64,000 nt of DNA from Bosea sp. ANAM02 (GCF_011764485.1 NZ_AP022848.1:1-64000); one strand, 5' to 3'; counted from the first letter of the stretch, positions 10,700-19,924 are shown. A program made the numbers and translations. The notes: generated from the sequence alone by a model not told the origin.

Positions 10700-12652
10700 C
10701 TAAGCGGACGCCACCGGCGCCGTCAAAGCCGACTTGCCCAGGTCGGACGGTGTGTGACGCTTGCCCTGGACGCGGAACAGCACGACCGTCTTCTCGATCG
10801 AACTGTCCGCCACGGTTCGATGGTGAACTGAGATCTGATCCCGGATGTCGGGCTGGGCGCCCTTCCTGTCGAAAAGTTCGAGCACCATCAGAATGGCAAA
10901 GCTGACATTGGTGCTCTGATAAGCGATCGCTTGGGGTCCGTACTCGTCGACGAGCTGATCCGATGACCGTTTGGGGAACGATCGTTTGAGCTCGGCGGTG
11001 GTTTTCATCCACCGGAATGTGAACAGGACATCGACCCGCCCTCCGCCCAAATCCCTCGCTTCTGGGATGCAAATCTGCGCAAGCGCCGAGCCCATGAGGA
11101 AATTGATGAAGTCGTGCTGGAGATCTGCTTCCAGCGGAGGGTTATCTGTGTTGCGGTTGAACAGGTAGGCAACCAAGGGAAAGGTCGCGACACTTAAATC
11201 GTGACGCGCGACGAGGAAGCGGGTCGTATGCAGTAGGACTACGTCAAAGAACCTCCGAGCGTCCTCGTGCTTTGCGTAGTCGCCATTCTCCATGAGCCCG
11301 GCGGTTGCGGCCTCCAGAACCTCAATGCAGCTCCGGGATGCTGTCTCATTCAAGATCGATAGGGCGTCCGCCTCGATCCGCGCAACGATCGTCGCCTGTT
11401 CGCTCGCCGGAAGGCGCTCAATGATGGCGGCGGTCGGTGAGCTGCCGACCACCGCCCCCGAAGGGCGGTGTGAAACGAGGTCTTCTCGGGCGCGGGTGAC
11501 CAGCTCTCGGAGCGCGTCTGCATCCGGCAGCAAGTCAGACGACGAGTTCTCGGCGATCCATAGTTCCAGAATATCGAGAGAGCGGAGCTCCTTTTGCATG
11601 CTGCCGACGATCCGCGGCCGCAGCAACTCCTCGAGGCCGCCAGCAGTGTTCCGTCGAAACATGCTCCGACTGGCGGTGTAGATCGAAAGGAGCTCGTCCT
11701 CCAAGGTGGCAGCAATGCTGATCCAGGCGGAGCGGGACAGCTTGCTCACCAAGCTTTCAAGCCGCAGCGCGAGCGACGACCAGTGGACGCGCTCGCTATC
11801 CTTGACCGACAGCCATGAGCCCGTCTCCGCATCGCGATCTGATCGCATCAGATAGGCCGCGTACTCGAACGCGGCATGCTGGATCGCATCGACGTAGGTG
11901 GCCAGATCGCCATCCTGACCAGTGTGGAAATCGACCAGCACGTCGAGGCAGCTTCTGTAGAGCTTGGCATCAATGCGGCTCTCGGAGGCCTGTTCCGCGC
12001 GCTCGAAGAAGAGTTGCGCCTGACTAAATCCCGATAGGGCGGCTTCCGGAGTCGTTGCCTCCATGCCAGCACGAAGAGCGTCGAGGCCAAGTTCGAAAAG
12101 CGCTTCGTCCATCGCCTCCTCGACGTTCACGAGACGCGTCAGGAGCTCCCTCAATTCCTCAAGGGGGGTGTGTGCGTGGATTGCGCCTGCGATACGCGCT
12201 GCATGGCGCAGATAGTTGCCGTCATCGGTTGCTTCGAGGCTGATGAGATCGGCTTGCAGGCGCAACCTCAATCCGGCTTCGCTTTGGGCGAGGATCATTG
12301 CCGCCTTGAGTGCCTGCGAGCGCACCCCGTAGTGATCCGACACATTCGCCGCGCGCTTTCGAAAGGCCTCGCCGACCGCCTTGCGGCTAGATGGAGCGAT
12401 CAGCCCTCCACGACCAAGCCATGACGCGATCTCCATCATGGGGAGAACGTCAGTCATCTGGATTGCTGTCAGCAAAGCCTTCTCTGTCAGGTCGGCGCGA
12501 GGGTGGGATGCGAGAGCCGCGAACAGCTCCGCCTCCTCCACCTTGCCGGTACGCGCACTCAACGCCAATGCGACATCGTCGGCCGAGGAGTTGCCGAAGT
12601 CGAACCGGGCTCCTGCGATCAGAAGCCCGTCAAGGAGAGCGTCGGTTGCCAC
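10700..12652 (-). CDS. Helical-repeat protein with nuclease-like C terminus (ABC-3C-type effector candidate)
   Basis: I do not recognise a named family. The 650 residues are mostly alpha-helical in composition to about residue 480. The C-terminal part holds a possible PD-(D/E)xK nuclease core: a helix with LEADLQHDFINF, then GGRVDVLFTF with its Asp, then AELKRSF giving the E-x-K, then a helix. It is the last gene of a three-gene operon after an SMC-like ATPase (11 bp gap); the start is a GTG at 12652. ABC-three-component defence systems pair such an ATPase and a middle component with a toxic effector, often a nuclease. Function is inference from this layout. Confidence 0.55.
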   Translation of the reverse strand: MATDALLDGLLIAGARFDFGNSSADDVALALSARTGKVEEAELFAALASHPRADLTEKALLTAIQMTDVLPMMEIASWLGRGGLIAPSSRKAVGEAFRKRAANVSDHYGVRSQALKAAMILAQSEAGLRLRLQADLISLEATDDGNYLRHAARIAGAIHAHTPLEELRELLTRLVNVEEAMDEALFELGLDALRAGMEATTPEAALSGFSQAQLFFERAEQASESRIDAKLYRSCLDVLVDFHTGQDGDLATYVDAIQHAAFEYAAYLMRSDRDAETGSWLSVKDSERVHWSSLALRLESLVSKLSRSAWISIAATLEDELLSIYTASRSMFRRNTAGGLEELLRPRIVGSMQKELRSLDILELWIAENSSSDLLPDADALRELVTRAREDLVSHRPSGAVVGSSPTAAIIERLPASEQATIVARIEADALSILNETASRSCIEVLEAATAGLMENGDYAKHEDARRFFDVVLLHTTRFLVARHDLSVATFPLVAYLFNRNTDNPPLEADLQHDFINFLMGSALAQICIPEARDLGGGRVDVLFTFRWMKTTAELKRSFPKRSSDQLVDEYGPQAIAYQSTNVSFAILMVLELFDRKGAQPDIRDQISVHHRTVADSSIEKTVVLFRVQGKRHTPSDLGKSALTAPVASA

Positions 12653-12663
12653 GGTCGCGGCCG

Positions 12664-14634
12664 TCAGAAGAGGAATCGTTGGTCTTGAGCGTGGGTTGTA
12701 TGGTCGCGAGGGACAACCTGGAGCAGCTGCGGACGAGCGACAGCGCCGACTATGATCTGGATGTCGTCGGCATTCTCGATTGCCTCCTGTACGGAGGACA
12801 GGAGGGTCGCAAAATCACCGGGGCTCATTTCCTGAGAAGCCGGGCTATCGAGGATAAGAAGTCCCGGGTGGCGACCATACATGCGGCGGCGCGAAACCTC
12901 TATGATCGCCAGCGCGGCCGCAATTCTCACGCGCAGGTTTTCACCAGGCGAAAGTTTGCCGAAGCTCGTCTGCGTAGCGCCTTGGATGATGCGAAGCGCT
13001 CCGCCAGTGCCCCATTCCATGCTTTCGAGATTTTGCACGCCGAACAGCTTGGATAGGCGTGTGATCTCTTCAGACACCTCCCGAAGAATGTCGCGAGCCA
13101 GGCCATCGTAGAGCTCCTTGGTGATCTCTTCCGCAGCTTTCAAGACGACCTCGTCGTCAGCAGTTTTGTCGCTTGGGTCAGGCTCGACCTCATCCTCACC
13201 CGCTATAAGACCCTGGAGCTCGGCTTTCTGTGCTTCCAGGCCGCGAATCTCCAGTTCGAGATCGGCCTCAGCCTCAGATGACAGGTCCTTTTCCAGCAAC
13301 TTCAGCCTACCCGCGGCCGTCGAAACAGCCTGAACAGCCGCCTTCTCGTTGTCTTTCGCTTGGTCGAAGGCATCCTTCAAAAGATCGACCTGGGACGTGG
13401 CATCCTTCACATCGTCTTCGAGATCGCTGATGCGAATGCCGCTTTCATCTTCCTGGTCACGGTCTTCGGTGCCGCACAGCGCGCAAATCGCTTCTTTGCT
13501 TGCGCTCTCATGGCGATTCAAATCGATGCCGGCGTCGCAGGATGGGCAGCAGACCGGCCGCAATGAGCGGAAAACTAGCCCGGCATTCCGGTCATCCGTC
13601 AGCTGCTGCAAAGATCGCCTCGTTTCCGCCAGGAGCGCCTTGGCGCCCTGCCATTGCCTGTCCTGGTTCGCGCACTGATCCCGAGCGCGTTCCGCCGCCT
13701 GTCGGAGCCCAATCAGCTCTCCGTCCAGGACGAGGATCTGGGCCCGGATGGCACTGCGATCGATATCCGGCCGAACCTGGCCGCGCTTCTCCTCTAGCGC
13801 GTCCTCCACCGTTTTGAGGCGCGCCGCCAACCTGTCCATGAGGCCCTTGTTGAGCGGCGCACGTTCGGATTTGCTAGCTCGAACTCGCTTCAGTGCCGTC
13901 GACGCTGCCGTGTAGGTGCTGACCCATGGAAGTCCCATGAACATCTGCAGGAGCCGCAGCGGGATCGCGTCGATCAGGACCTCTCCAAAGATCGCCTTTC
14001 CTGGTCCATTGACAAAAAGTGCGGCGGCGATCGCCGGCCAGCCATGGGTATGGCTCCCGTCCCGGTCATTGTGAGCATGGAATCTTGCAAAGCCGAACTC
14101 CGCCAGCATTGCATCTTCCATAGCCCGCTCAAGCGGATCGCCTATTGGTCCCTCGTATAGCGGGAACCAGGTTTCACCCTCTTCGCGAGCAAACTGCGCC
14201 TGCCCCTCCCTTCGCTCGTCGCCAGATTTCTTGCTGATGACTAGCCGATGCCCGATCTCGTTGGCCTGGAAGACCACCTCGACATGGCTCAACCAACGCC
14301 AGATGTCAGGCTTCACGCGGTCAGGCAGATCTCCGCGTATGCCACCTTGGATCACGCCGAGCAGTGTGGATTTTCCGCGCGAGTTTTGATCCGACAGAAT
14401 AGCCCACAAGCCCTGTCCGAAGCGGAACGTGCTGTCGAAGGGACCGTTCTCGGCTGTTCCTTCCTTGACGCCCTGAAGTCTGACCGACCGGATACGCAAA
14501 TGCTTCCGTCGCGGCAGCGTCGATTGCGGCTCGATGCCATATCGGTCGAGGGTCTCCTGCACCGTGCTGGCAGGAAGCGAGGACTTGTCGGCAATGGCGT
14601 CAACCCAGTCCGCTGCTGTGACCTGATGATTCAT
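12664..14634 (-). CDS. SMC/Rad50-like ABC ATPase with zinc hook (ABC-3C-type)
   Basis: The 656-residue protein has an N-terminal P-loop of form DQNSRGKSTLL near residue 87, coiled-coil arms, a central zinc site of two CxxC pairs (CPSC and CALC, about 20 residues apart, near 365), a signature-like LSPGENLR near 561, and Walker B LLILDSPASQE near 592. The Walker B Asp is followed by Ser, not the usual Glu, as in DUF3732-like ATPases of ABC-three-component systems. The start ATG at 14634 overlaps the previous gene's stop as ATGA; a GTG at 14643 is an alternative. Confidence 0.75.
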   Translation of the reverse strand: MNHQVTAADWVDAIADKSSLPASTVQETLDRYGIEPQSTLPRRKHLRIRSVRLQGVKEGTAENGPFDSTFRFGQGLWAILSDQNSRGKSTLLGVIQGGIRGDLPDRVKPDIWRWLSHVEVVFQANEIGHRLVISKKSGDERREGQAQFAREEGETWFPLYEGPIGDPLERAMEDAMLAEFGFARFHAHNDRDGSHTHGWPAIAAALFVNGPGKAIFGEVLIDAIPLRLLQMFMGLPWVSTYTAASTALKRVRASKSERAPLNKGLMDRLAARLKTVEDALEEKRGQVRPDIDRSAIRAQILVLDGELIGLRQAAERARDQCANQDRQWQGAKALLAETRRSLQQLTDDRNAGLVFRSLRPVCCPSCDAGIDLNRHESASKEAICALCGTEDRDQEDESGIRISDLEDDVKDATSQVDLLKDAFDQAKDNEKAAVQAVSTAAGRLKLLEKDLSSEAEADLELEIRGLEAQKAELQGLIAGEDEVEPDPSDKTADDEVVLKAAEEITKELYDGLARDILREVSEEITRLSKLFGVQNLESMEWGTGGALRIIQGATQTSFGKLSPGENLRVRIAAALAIIEVSRRRMYGRHPGLLILDSPASQEMSPGDFATLLSSVQEAIENADDIQIIVGAVARPQLLQVVPRDHTTHAQDQRFLF

Positions 14635-15350
14635 CCGCGCCACCTTAAGGAATCGAGCCTGGTGAGGACGCGTCCCTTGATCGACGGGATTTCGGTGCCG
14701 TGAGGCGCGCCGCGATATTCAGGATGGAGGTACTGATCGTCCTTCAGGCTGGAACCGCTGCGGAAGCCCGCGAGCGTCATGACCAACTGCACGCGATCGC
14801 GATACCAAGTCAGAGTCGGTTGTTCGCGTTCGATCTTCGCGACGAATGCCAACGCGGCCTGTGTCACGATGAAATCGTGACGTTTGTGCCCTGCCGTTTG
14901 CTTCAGCGCGCGGACAAGCCCATGAGCCGTTAGGATCGAGAGTGGCATCTCGATGTTCTGGAATGCACCCCGGCGCCAGCGAACCATCGCAACGGTACGG
15001 ACATCCGGCTCGTCCCGCTCGAATATCTGCCTCGCGGCCTGGAGGCTGGCGAGGTCCCTCTCACGCTCGTATCGGTTGAGCAATTCGTCAGCGAGATAGT
15101 CTGGATATCGTACGAGGAAATCCATCGCCATCGCGCGCTTCTCGCCGCGAAAAATGCGCTCGCCGTCTTCAGTCTCCTCACTGCCGACCACAAGGATGAA
15201 CAGCAGGCGGATGGCATCGCGGTGATGAAACCCGATCTGCTGAATATTCCGATCGGTGCTGAATGCTGCGCCGAAACCTGACGGGGCAGAGTGGTCAGCC
15301 TGCTCTGGCATTATCCGGCCTGCCAGTTCGAGCAGCGTAAAAGAAGGCAT
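14631..15350 (-). CDS. ABC-three-component-type middle component candidate
   Basis: A 239-residue protein, first of the operon and translationally coupled by an ATGA overlap to the SMC-like ATPase. The segment KRAMAMDFLVRYPDYLADELLNRY (in part, near residue 80) resembles the helical motif seen in middle components of ABC-three-component systems. The C-terminal half has a winged-helix-like composition. No catalytic motif is visible. A second in-frame ATG lies at 15311. The assignment depends mainly on context. Confidence 0.5.
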   Translation of the reverse strand: MPSFTLLELAGRIMPEQADHSAPSGFGAAFSTDRNIQQIGFHHRDAIRLLFILVVGSEETEDGERIFRGEKRAMAMDFLVRYPDYLADELLNRYERERDLASLQAARQIFERDEPDVRTVAMVRWRRGAFQNIEMPLSILTAHGLVRALKQTAGHKRHDFIVTQAALAFVAKIEREQPTLTWYRDRVQLVMTLAGFRSGSSLKDDQYLHPEYRGAPHGTEIPSIKGRVLTRLDSLRWRG

Positions 15351-15758
15351 TCAAAGCGGATGATCCCCCCAGCATCCAGTTGCGCCAACCTAGAGGGTAA
15401 TACCCAGAGGAATCTATGCGACAAAAGCGCAATTCAGGATTGAGACCGCGGTCCTTCGTTGCCGCCACGGGAAGCCGCTCGGCCAAGACCGTCCACTGCA
15501 GTAGGATTGGGCGCGCGGTCCTTCTACGGCTCCAGCCTCGACGTAAGGACTGAGCTTTGGCATCTTGGAACGATCGCGCCCTAAAAAATCGGGCGAGCGC
15601 AAGCCAAGGGCAGCAACTTGCACGATAGGCCAAGCGCAAACTCCGGCCCAAGAGGGCGCATTGACGGCAGATCCGAGGAGCCAGCCTGGCGCCGCAGCAG
15701 CGCTATGAAGTTGTTCTACCAATCTGCCGAGGAGCCAGGAGATCTTCAGCCCGACCGT
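15351..15758. other. Divergent intergenic region, no confident gene
   Basis: Separates the leftward ABC-3C-like operon from the rightward XRE gene and so should hold both promoters. Two overlapping - strand ORFs (15295-15651 and 15414-15806) lack recognisable domains and look like chance or decayed sequence. I see no clear operator. Confidence 0.4.
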
Positions 15759-16076
15759 ATGCAGCCCATGAGCGCAGACGCACAATTGCCCGGTTACCTG
15801 TGCCAAGCCGCTAGATCGCTCTTGGGCGTCTCTCAGGCGTGGCTATGGAGCAAGGCAGACGTTTCCCGAAAGACGATCAACGATTACGAAAATGGCTTCC
15901 TCGAACCCCAGTCTCCGATCGTCGGTCGCATCCGGTCTGCTCTGGAGAAGGCTGGCGCCCAGTTCGTGCTGGGAGAAAAAGCAATCGGCGTGATCGTTCA
16001 TCAGTCGCTGGCGGATGCTGCTGCTGCTTCACGCTCGACGAGACGGCAAGAGGCGTCCGTTAACCATAATCGTTAA
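15759..16076 (+). CDS. XRE-family helix-turn-helix regulator
   Basis: A short DNA-binding protein of 105 residues from the ATG at 15759, with a second ATG at 15768. The helix-turn-helix runs roughly residues 10-45: RSLLGVSQAWLW, then VSRKTINDYENGFLEP. A helix of the type IRSALEKAGAQF follows, a common arrangement in small XRE proteins. A ribosome-like CAGGAG lies about 15-20 bases upstream. It is first in the cassette with the AAA+ M41 protein and may regulate it. Confidence 0.75.
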   Translation: MQPMSADAQLPGYLCQAARSLLGVSQAWLWSKADVSRKTINDYENGFLEPQSPIVGRIRSALEKAGAQFVLGEKAIGVIVHQSLADAAAASRSTRRQEASVNHNR

Positions 16077-16096
16077 ATATTTACCGATAGCATTTT

Positions 16097-16113
16097 ATCA
16101 TTGATATAATGAT
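16097..16113. promoter_or_regulatory. AT-rich dyad downstream of the XRE gene
   Basis: ATCATT and AATGAT flank a 5-base centre, in an AT-rich patch about 20 bases after the XRE stop. It could be an operator for the XRE protein or part of a terminator; no run of T follows it. Confidence 0.3.
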
Positions 16114-16260
16114 CTTCATGCGTGGTGCCTGAGCCCGACCGCGCCCTGATCAGGTGACCTCCCATAGACCGGTCGCCCCAGCTCGACTCCCGAACCGACT
16201 TCGAACGTCAGGCCGACCCGCCGCTGCGATTGGCCTATAGCTCACGTATTGGAGATCCGT

Positions 16261-16491
16261 ATGGCTTCACGGCGCCGCAATCAGCGAGCCGGACGCGGGA
16301 TTTCGGCGTCCGTTTTGTCTGTGGGATTCGGTATTAGATCGCGCAAGATCGAGTTCAGCGGCGCAAGCTGCTTGAGGTCGGTGACCCGCATGAGTTCGTG
16401 CCTTGGGCACACGAATGAACTTCTCGATGAGGAGTTTGACGAGCTCAGCTGCCTTCCTGAAACGCTTTTGGCTTTAGCAAACCAAGCCTGA
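16261..16491 (+). CDS. Possible small protein of unknown function
   Basis: An ORF of about 76 residues from the ATG at 16261, or from a TTG at 16249, upstream of the AAA+ gene. I recognise no domain. A - strand ORF of similar length (16281-16565) overlaps it, and neither has a clear coding signature, so this may be leader DNA. The surrounding 16114-16551 holds no other gene. Confidence 0.25.
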   Translation: MASRRRNQRAGRGISASVLSVGFGIRSRKIEFSGASCLRSVTRMSSCLGHTNELLDEEFDELSCLPETLLALANQA

Positions 16492-16551
16492 GAGCGCTCA
16501 GTAGTCTCAAACGCGATTGCACAATTCCGGGCAGCAGCCGGAGGAGCGCGC

Positions 16552-18630
16552 ATGTCTGCATACACACCCCATGAGTCCGATAGTCTGGCTCGCGCCTATC
16601 TCAACATACTGATCGAGAAGGAGAAGGACCGGCAGGAACTACACTCACGCTTCGTCATCAACGATGACGAGGACGTCCCGCAGCGAGGTAGCCTCTCGCA
16701 CCTGGTTCGACCGGATCTCGCGGCCATCGCGATATTGGCCGCACGGGCAATCGAAGCCGAGCCCGGCTTGTCGAAGAGATTGCGGCGAGGTTCGCCTATC
16801 ATCACGATTGCGACTAACTCACCGCCGCTCGTCGAGACGGTGAAGGAGATTTTCTCCCTCTGTGTTTTCCCATACGGCTCCAAGCTAATCGAGATCGAGG
16901 GTGACGATCTCTTCGTGCGCAAGAGCGACGCCGCAGTCGTGATCGCCCGCGATGGTGCGCGGAAGGATCACCGCCCGGACAAGGGCAACCGCGCCATCTC
17001 GATAGCCCTGCAGAACCGCCTGCCAATCGTTGGCATCGCACCCGATCCGGACCTCTATCTGCCCAGCGCACTTCTCCGCACCGCAGAGCATCGGCTCCGC
17101 CTTCCGGTGCTTGACACGAGCGCACTGGCCTTGCTGATCGAGTTCCTGACCGGCGAGGCCCCCACCACCCCGCTTGACGAGGAGACATTTCGACAGGTCG
17201 GCATCGAGGATCTACCGCTGATGCTTCGCGGTCGGATGACGGCCGACGACTGCATCGCTTCGTTGCAGCACGTTGTTCGGTCGAAGGCCCAGGACCCGGT
17301 TTCAGGACCACGTCTGGAAGACCTTGCCGGCTACGGTGAGGCGAAGATTTGGGGCCTCGAACTTGCAGCCGACCTTGCAGAACTGAAATCCGGCCGGCTT
17401 TCATGGGCCGAGATCGACCATAAGGGCCTGCTTCTGACGGGTGCCCCTGGAACCGGGAAGACGCAGTTCGGGAAGGCACTGGCGAAATCTGCGGGCGTTC
17501 CGCTGATTGCAACCTCGGTCGCGCAATGGAACGCGGCTTCGCATCTTTCCGGCACCCTTCAGGCTATCCGCGAAGTGTTCCAGCGCGCTCGTCAGCAGGC
17601 GCCATGCATCCTGCTGATCGACGAGATAGATGGCATCTCCGATCGCGCCATGCTGCGTGGCGAGTACGTCGAGTACTGGTCGCAGATCGTCAACTTGCTG
17701 CTCGAACAGCTGGCTGGAATCGATCAAAGACCGGGTGTGGTGGTCATCGCCGCCACAAACTTCCCTGACCGGGTCGATGCAGCTGTCAAGCGCTCGGGCC
17801 GACTTGATCGTGTTATCGAAATATCGAAGCCGAGCGCCGACGACCTTGCCCAGATTTTCAGATTTCACCTTGGGCCCGAAACGTTGGCGGACGCTGACTT
17901 GATGCAGTTGGCGCTGCCGGCCAAGGGCGCCACCGGAGCTGATGTCGAAGCGATTGTGCAGCGCGCGAAGGGGACGGCCCGCCGAGCGAAGCGTGAACTC
18001 AGCGTCGATTGTCTCCTAGCCGAGATTGCGTCCCGGCATCCCCCACTGTCGGCCCAGGACCGAAATCTGATTGCTGTTCACGAAGCAGGCCACGCGCTTG
18101 TCGGACTGGTGCTAGGCGTCGGAACCGTAGTGGGTGCGTCCGTGCATGCTGCGGGCGGTGGCATCGACATCCGTACCGATATGACGGGGAGCCTCACGCT
18201 CGATTACCTCCAAAACCACATAGCAATGCTCCTCGCTGGTCGCGCCGCAGAGCGCGTGGCGCTGGGTCAAATGTCGATCGGCGCAGGCATGTCCGCATCA
18301 TCGGATTTGGCGAAGGCGACGCGCTTAGCGGTTCTCGTGGAAACCCAATCAGGCCTCGGGCAGATGGGGCCGGTGTACGTCGATGATCGCGAAGCAGCCG
18401 CGATCTCACCGGCTCTGTTCCTCGCGGTCAAACAGCACCTGTTGGAGGGAGACGAGCGTGCGACGGCGGTATTAGTGGCGCAGAAGCGAGCCCTGATGAC
18501 GCTGGCAAATGCGCTCAACAGTCGAGGGTATCTGTCGGGCGCCGATATTCGCGCCATCGTGGGCACGATCCGCGATGAACCGCCCAATCACGCTGTCACC
18601 GTAGAGGATCCCGCACCGGAGGCCGCATGA
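16552..18630 (+). CDS. Soluble FtsH-like AAA+ ATPase with M41 metallopeptidase domain
   Basis: The 692-residue protein has an N-terminal region (about 1-255) of unknown fold with no membrane segment. An AAA+ module follows: Walker A TGAPGTGKTQ near 299, Walker B LLIDEIDG near 354, a sensor-1 NF near 402 and an arginine-finger region RSGRLDR near 415. The peptidase part has the zinc motif HEAGH near 507 and a third-ligand Asp in SSDLAKAT near 584. FtsH normally has two membrane helices, so this is a cytosolic variant. It overlaps the next small gene by ATGA, and substrates may be those small partner proteins. Confidence 0.8.
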   Translation: MSAYTPHESDSLARAYLNILIEKEKDRQELHSRFVINDDEDVPQRGSLSHLVRPDLAAIAILAARAIEAEPGLSKRLRRGSPIITIATNSPPLVETVKEIFSLCVFPYGSKLIEIEGDDLFVRKSDAAVVIARDGARKDHRPDKGNRAISIALQNRLPIVGIAPDPDLYLPSALLRTAEHRLRLPVLDTSALALLIEFLTGEAPTTPLDEETFRQVGIEDLPLMLRGRMTADDCIASLQHVVRSKAQDPVSGPRLEDLAGYGEAKIWGLELAADLAELKSGRLSWAEIDHKGLLLTGAPGTGKTQFGKALAKSAGVPLIATSVAQWNAASHLSGTLQAIREVFQRARQQAPCILLIDEIDGISDRAMLRGEYVEYWSQIVNLLLEQLAGIDQRPGVVVIAATNFPDRVDAAVKRSGRLDRVIEISKPSADDLAQIFRFHLGPETLADADLMQLALPAKGATGADVEAIVQRAKGTARRAKRELSVDCLLAEIASRHPPLSAQDRNLIAVHEAGHALVGLVLGVGTVVGASVHAAGGGIDIRTDMTGSLTLDYLQNHIAMLLAGRAAERVALGQMSIGAGMSASSDLAKATRLAVLVETQSGLGQMGPVYVDDREAAAISPALFLAVKQHLLEGDERATAVLVAQKRALMTLANALNSRGYLSGADIRAIVGTIRDEPPNHAVTVEDPAPEAA

Positions 18631-18848
18631 TGCCGATCGTCAACGACCAGATCGATCATCCTTCGATAGCTCTCCTCGAGGCTGTTGCAGATCTTGCTGC
18701 GCAGCTGGATGTCCCGCGCCTGGAAGCCGTCATTGCGCTGACGAGCGTTGTTCAGAAGAGAGCAGAGGCGGAGCGGCTGCGAAGACTGGTCTGCATCGCA
18801 ACTCCCGAGGCAGGCTCTGCGCCCTGCTCCAACCAGATCGAACAATGA
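18627..18848 (+). CDS. Small protein in AAA+ M41 cassette
   Basis: A 73-residue protein, mainly one long helix (about residues 10-58) by composition. No family recognised. The start ATG overlaps the AAA+ M41 stop as ATGA, and its own stop overlaps the next start in the same way, so the three genes are very probably translated together. It could be an adaptor, substrate or antitoxin-like partner of the protease. Confidence 0.6.
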   Translation: MMPIVNDQIDHPSIALLEAVADLAAQLDVPRLEAVIALTSVVQKRAEAERLRRLVCIATPEAGSAPCSNQIEQ

Positions 18849-19198
18849 CCCCGGACATCGAGGCTTCCATGGAACAGGCCTGTGAACGGCTGGCTCGCGC
18901 GCGGGCAGATTTGACACGGCTTATCGAGGGCTGGCGCCCTGGCCCGTCCGAACTCAAGGACGCTGTGCTTCTCGAAGATTGGATCCCCGCCGAGGATACG
19001 GAAACCGGGACCATGATCTTGGTTGGCGATGCGACCGGACATCCCATTCTCGGCGACAGGTTCATCAGCACCAGCATGCTGATCTGGATGAGCCCGGATT
19101 GCTCGATCGCTCGAACCGTGAGCCGCTGGTATCGACTGGGGAAGCGTGCGGTCGTCGCGGTTCGCACCGATCGTAGCCGACCAATCGCTAGGCACTGA
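18845..19198 (+). CDS. Small protein, DUF6634-like
   Basis: A 117-residue protein with a helical N terminus and a C-terminal beta-rich half containing GDATGHPILGD and a closing SRWYRLG motif. I associate that pattern with a rhizobial family filed as DUF6634, from memory and not verified. Function is unknown. It is coupled by ATGA overlap to the preceding small gene. Confidence 0.6.
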   Translation: MTPDIEASMEQACERLARARADLTRLIEGWRPGPSELKDAVLLEDWIPAEDTETGTMILVGDATGHPILGDRFISTSMLIWMSPDCSIARTVSRWYRLGKRAVVAVRTDRSRPIARH

Positions 19199-19234
19199 TG
19201 GCGCCGGCAGACCGCCGTTTGGAAGGAGGCACAT

Positions 19235-19633
19235 GTGTCCTCATCGAAACGGGAAGCGCCGCCACTTCATCTCACTCGCGCCGAACAAGTTGCCCTTGTT
19301 CGGACATCCGTCGCGCTCATGGGGCACTGGGGTCTCAGCGAGGAAGACGCACGCCGCGCCCTGGGCGGCATTGGACTTGACGTCATGACGGCCTGGCGGC
19401 GCGGAATCCCCCAAGGATTGACGGCCCAGTCTTCGTTCCGGCTCGCGAAGCTCCTTCAGATTCACGCGTGGTTGAAGGTTCAGTCCGCCGATCCGGCGCG
19501 ATCGGCAAGTTGGATGCAGCGTCCCAATCGCCTGTTCGACGATCACCGGCCGGTCGATCTAACGTTCGGTGAGACGGAAAACGGCATAGATCGCCTTCTT
19601 TCCTATCTGCGATCGGCATCTTCCCCTTGGTAA
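19235..19633 (+). CDS. Xre/MbcA/ParS-like protein (DUF2384-type antitoxin fold)
   Basis: A 132-residue protein from a GTG at 19235 with a strong ribosome site GGAAGGAGG at 19219. The pattern WGLSEEDARRALGGIG, then WRRGIPQGLTAQS, then RLAKLLQIHAWL, then PNRLFDDHRPVD fits the Xre/MbcA/ParS toxin-binding family (an Xre-like helix bundle plus a DUF2384-type domain). Such proteins usually neutralise RES-type toxins, but no RES toxin gene is next to it. It closes the AAA+ M41 cassette just before tnsA. Confidence 0.6.
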   Translation: MSSSKREAPPLHLTRAEQVALVRTSVALMGHWGLSEEDARRALGGIGLDVMTAWRRGIPQGLTAQSSFRLAKLLQIHAWLKVQSADPARSASWMQRPNRLFDDHRPVDLTFGETENGIDRLLSYLRSASSPW

Positions 19634-19924
19634 TGTTCGTCCCCTTCTACGGATTGCGACATTATATCGAAGACTAATGTAAATGAATACGGTAATTCCT
19701 TCCGATTTGCTGAAATTTAGGACAAGCATAATTTCCGTGTCGACAAGACATTTGGTAGATAATTTTTAACGACAGCTCCTTGTGTCAGAGCGCCCCGTTC
19801 GGGATGCAAGGATTTATCAATCCACCACAAGCGAGGGTTGAATTTTATACGCGTCGATAGACCAAACCACTGCCATCTAGATTGCGGTGGCTCAGCTGAA
19901 CGCAGAAACAACTGCGAAGCAGGA
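19634..19924. promoter_or_regulatory. AT-rich leader of the tns operon
   Basis: About 290 bases, noticeably AT-richer than the flanks, between the Xre/MbcA-like gene and tnsA. It should hold the tns promoter. I looked for a transposon end here, since Tn7 normally has one directly before tnsA, but found no CACAG...TGACTC motif. Confidence 0.4.

Noticed and set aside
15295..15806. Two overlapping - strand ORFs upstream of the ABC-3C-like operon
   Set aside because: No recognisable domain, mutually overlapping frames, and they overlap real genes on both sides.
19634..19924. Transposon end directly before tnsA
   Set aside because: AT-rich and in the expected Tn7 position, but no copy of the motif found at 10412-10472.
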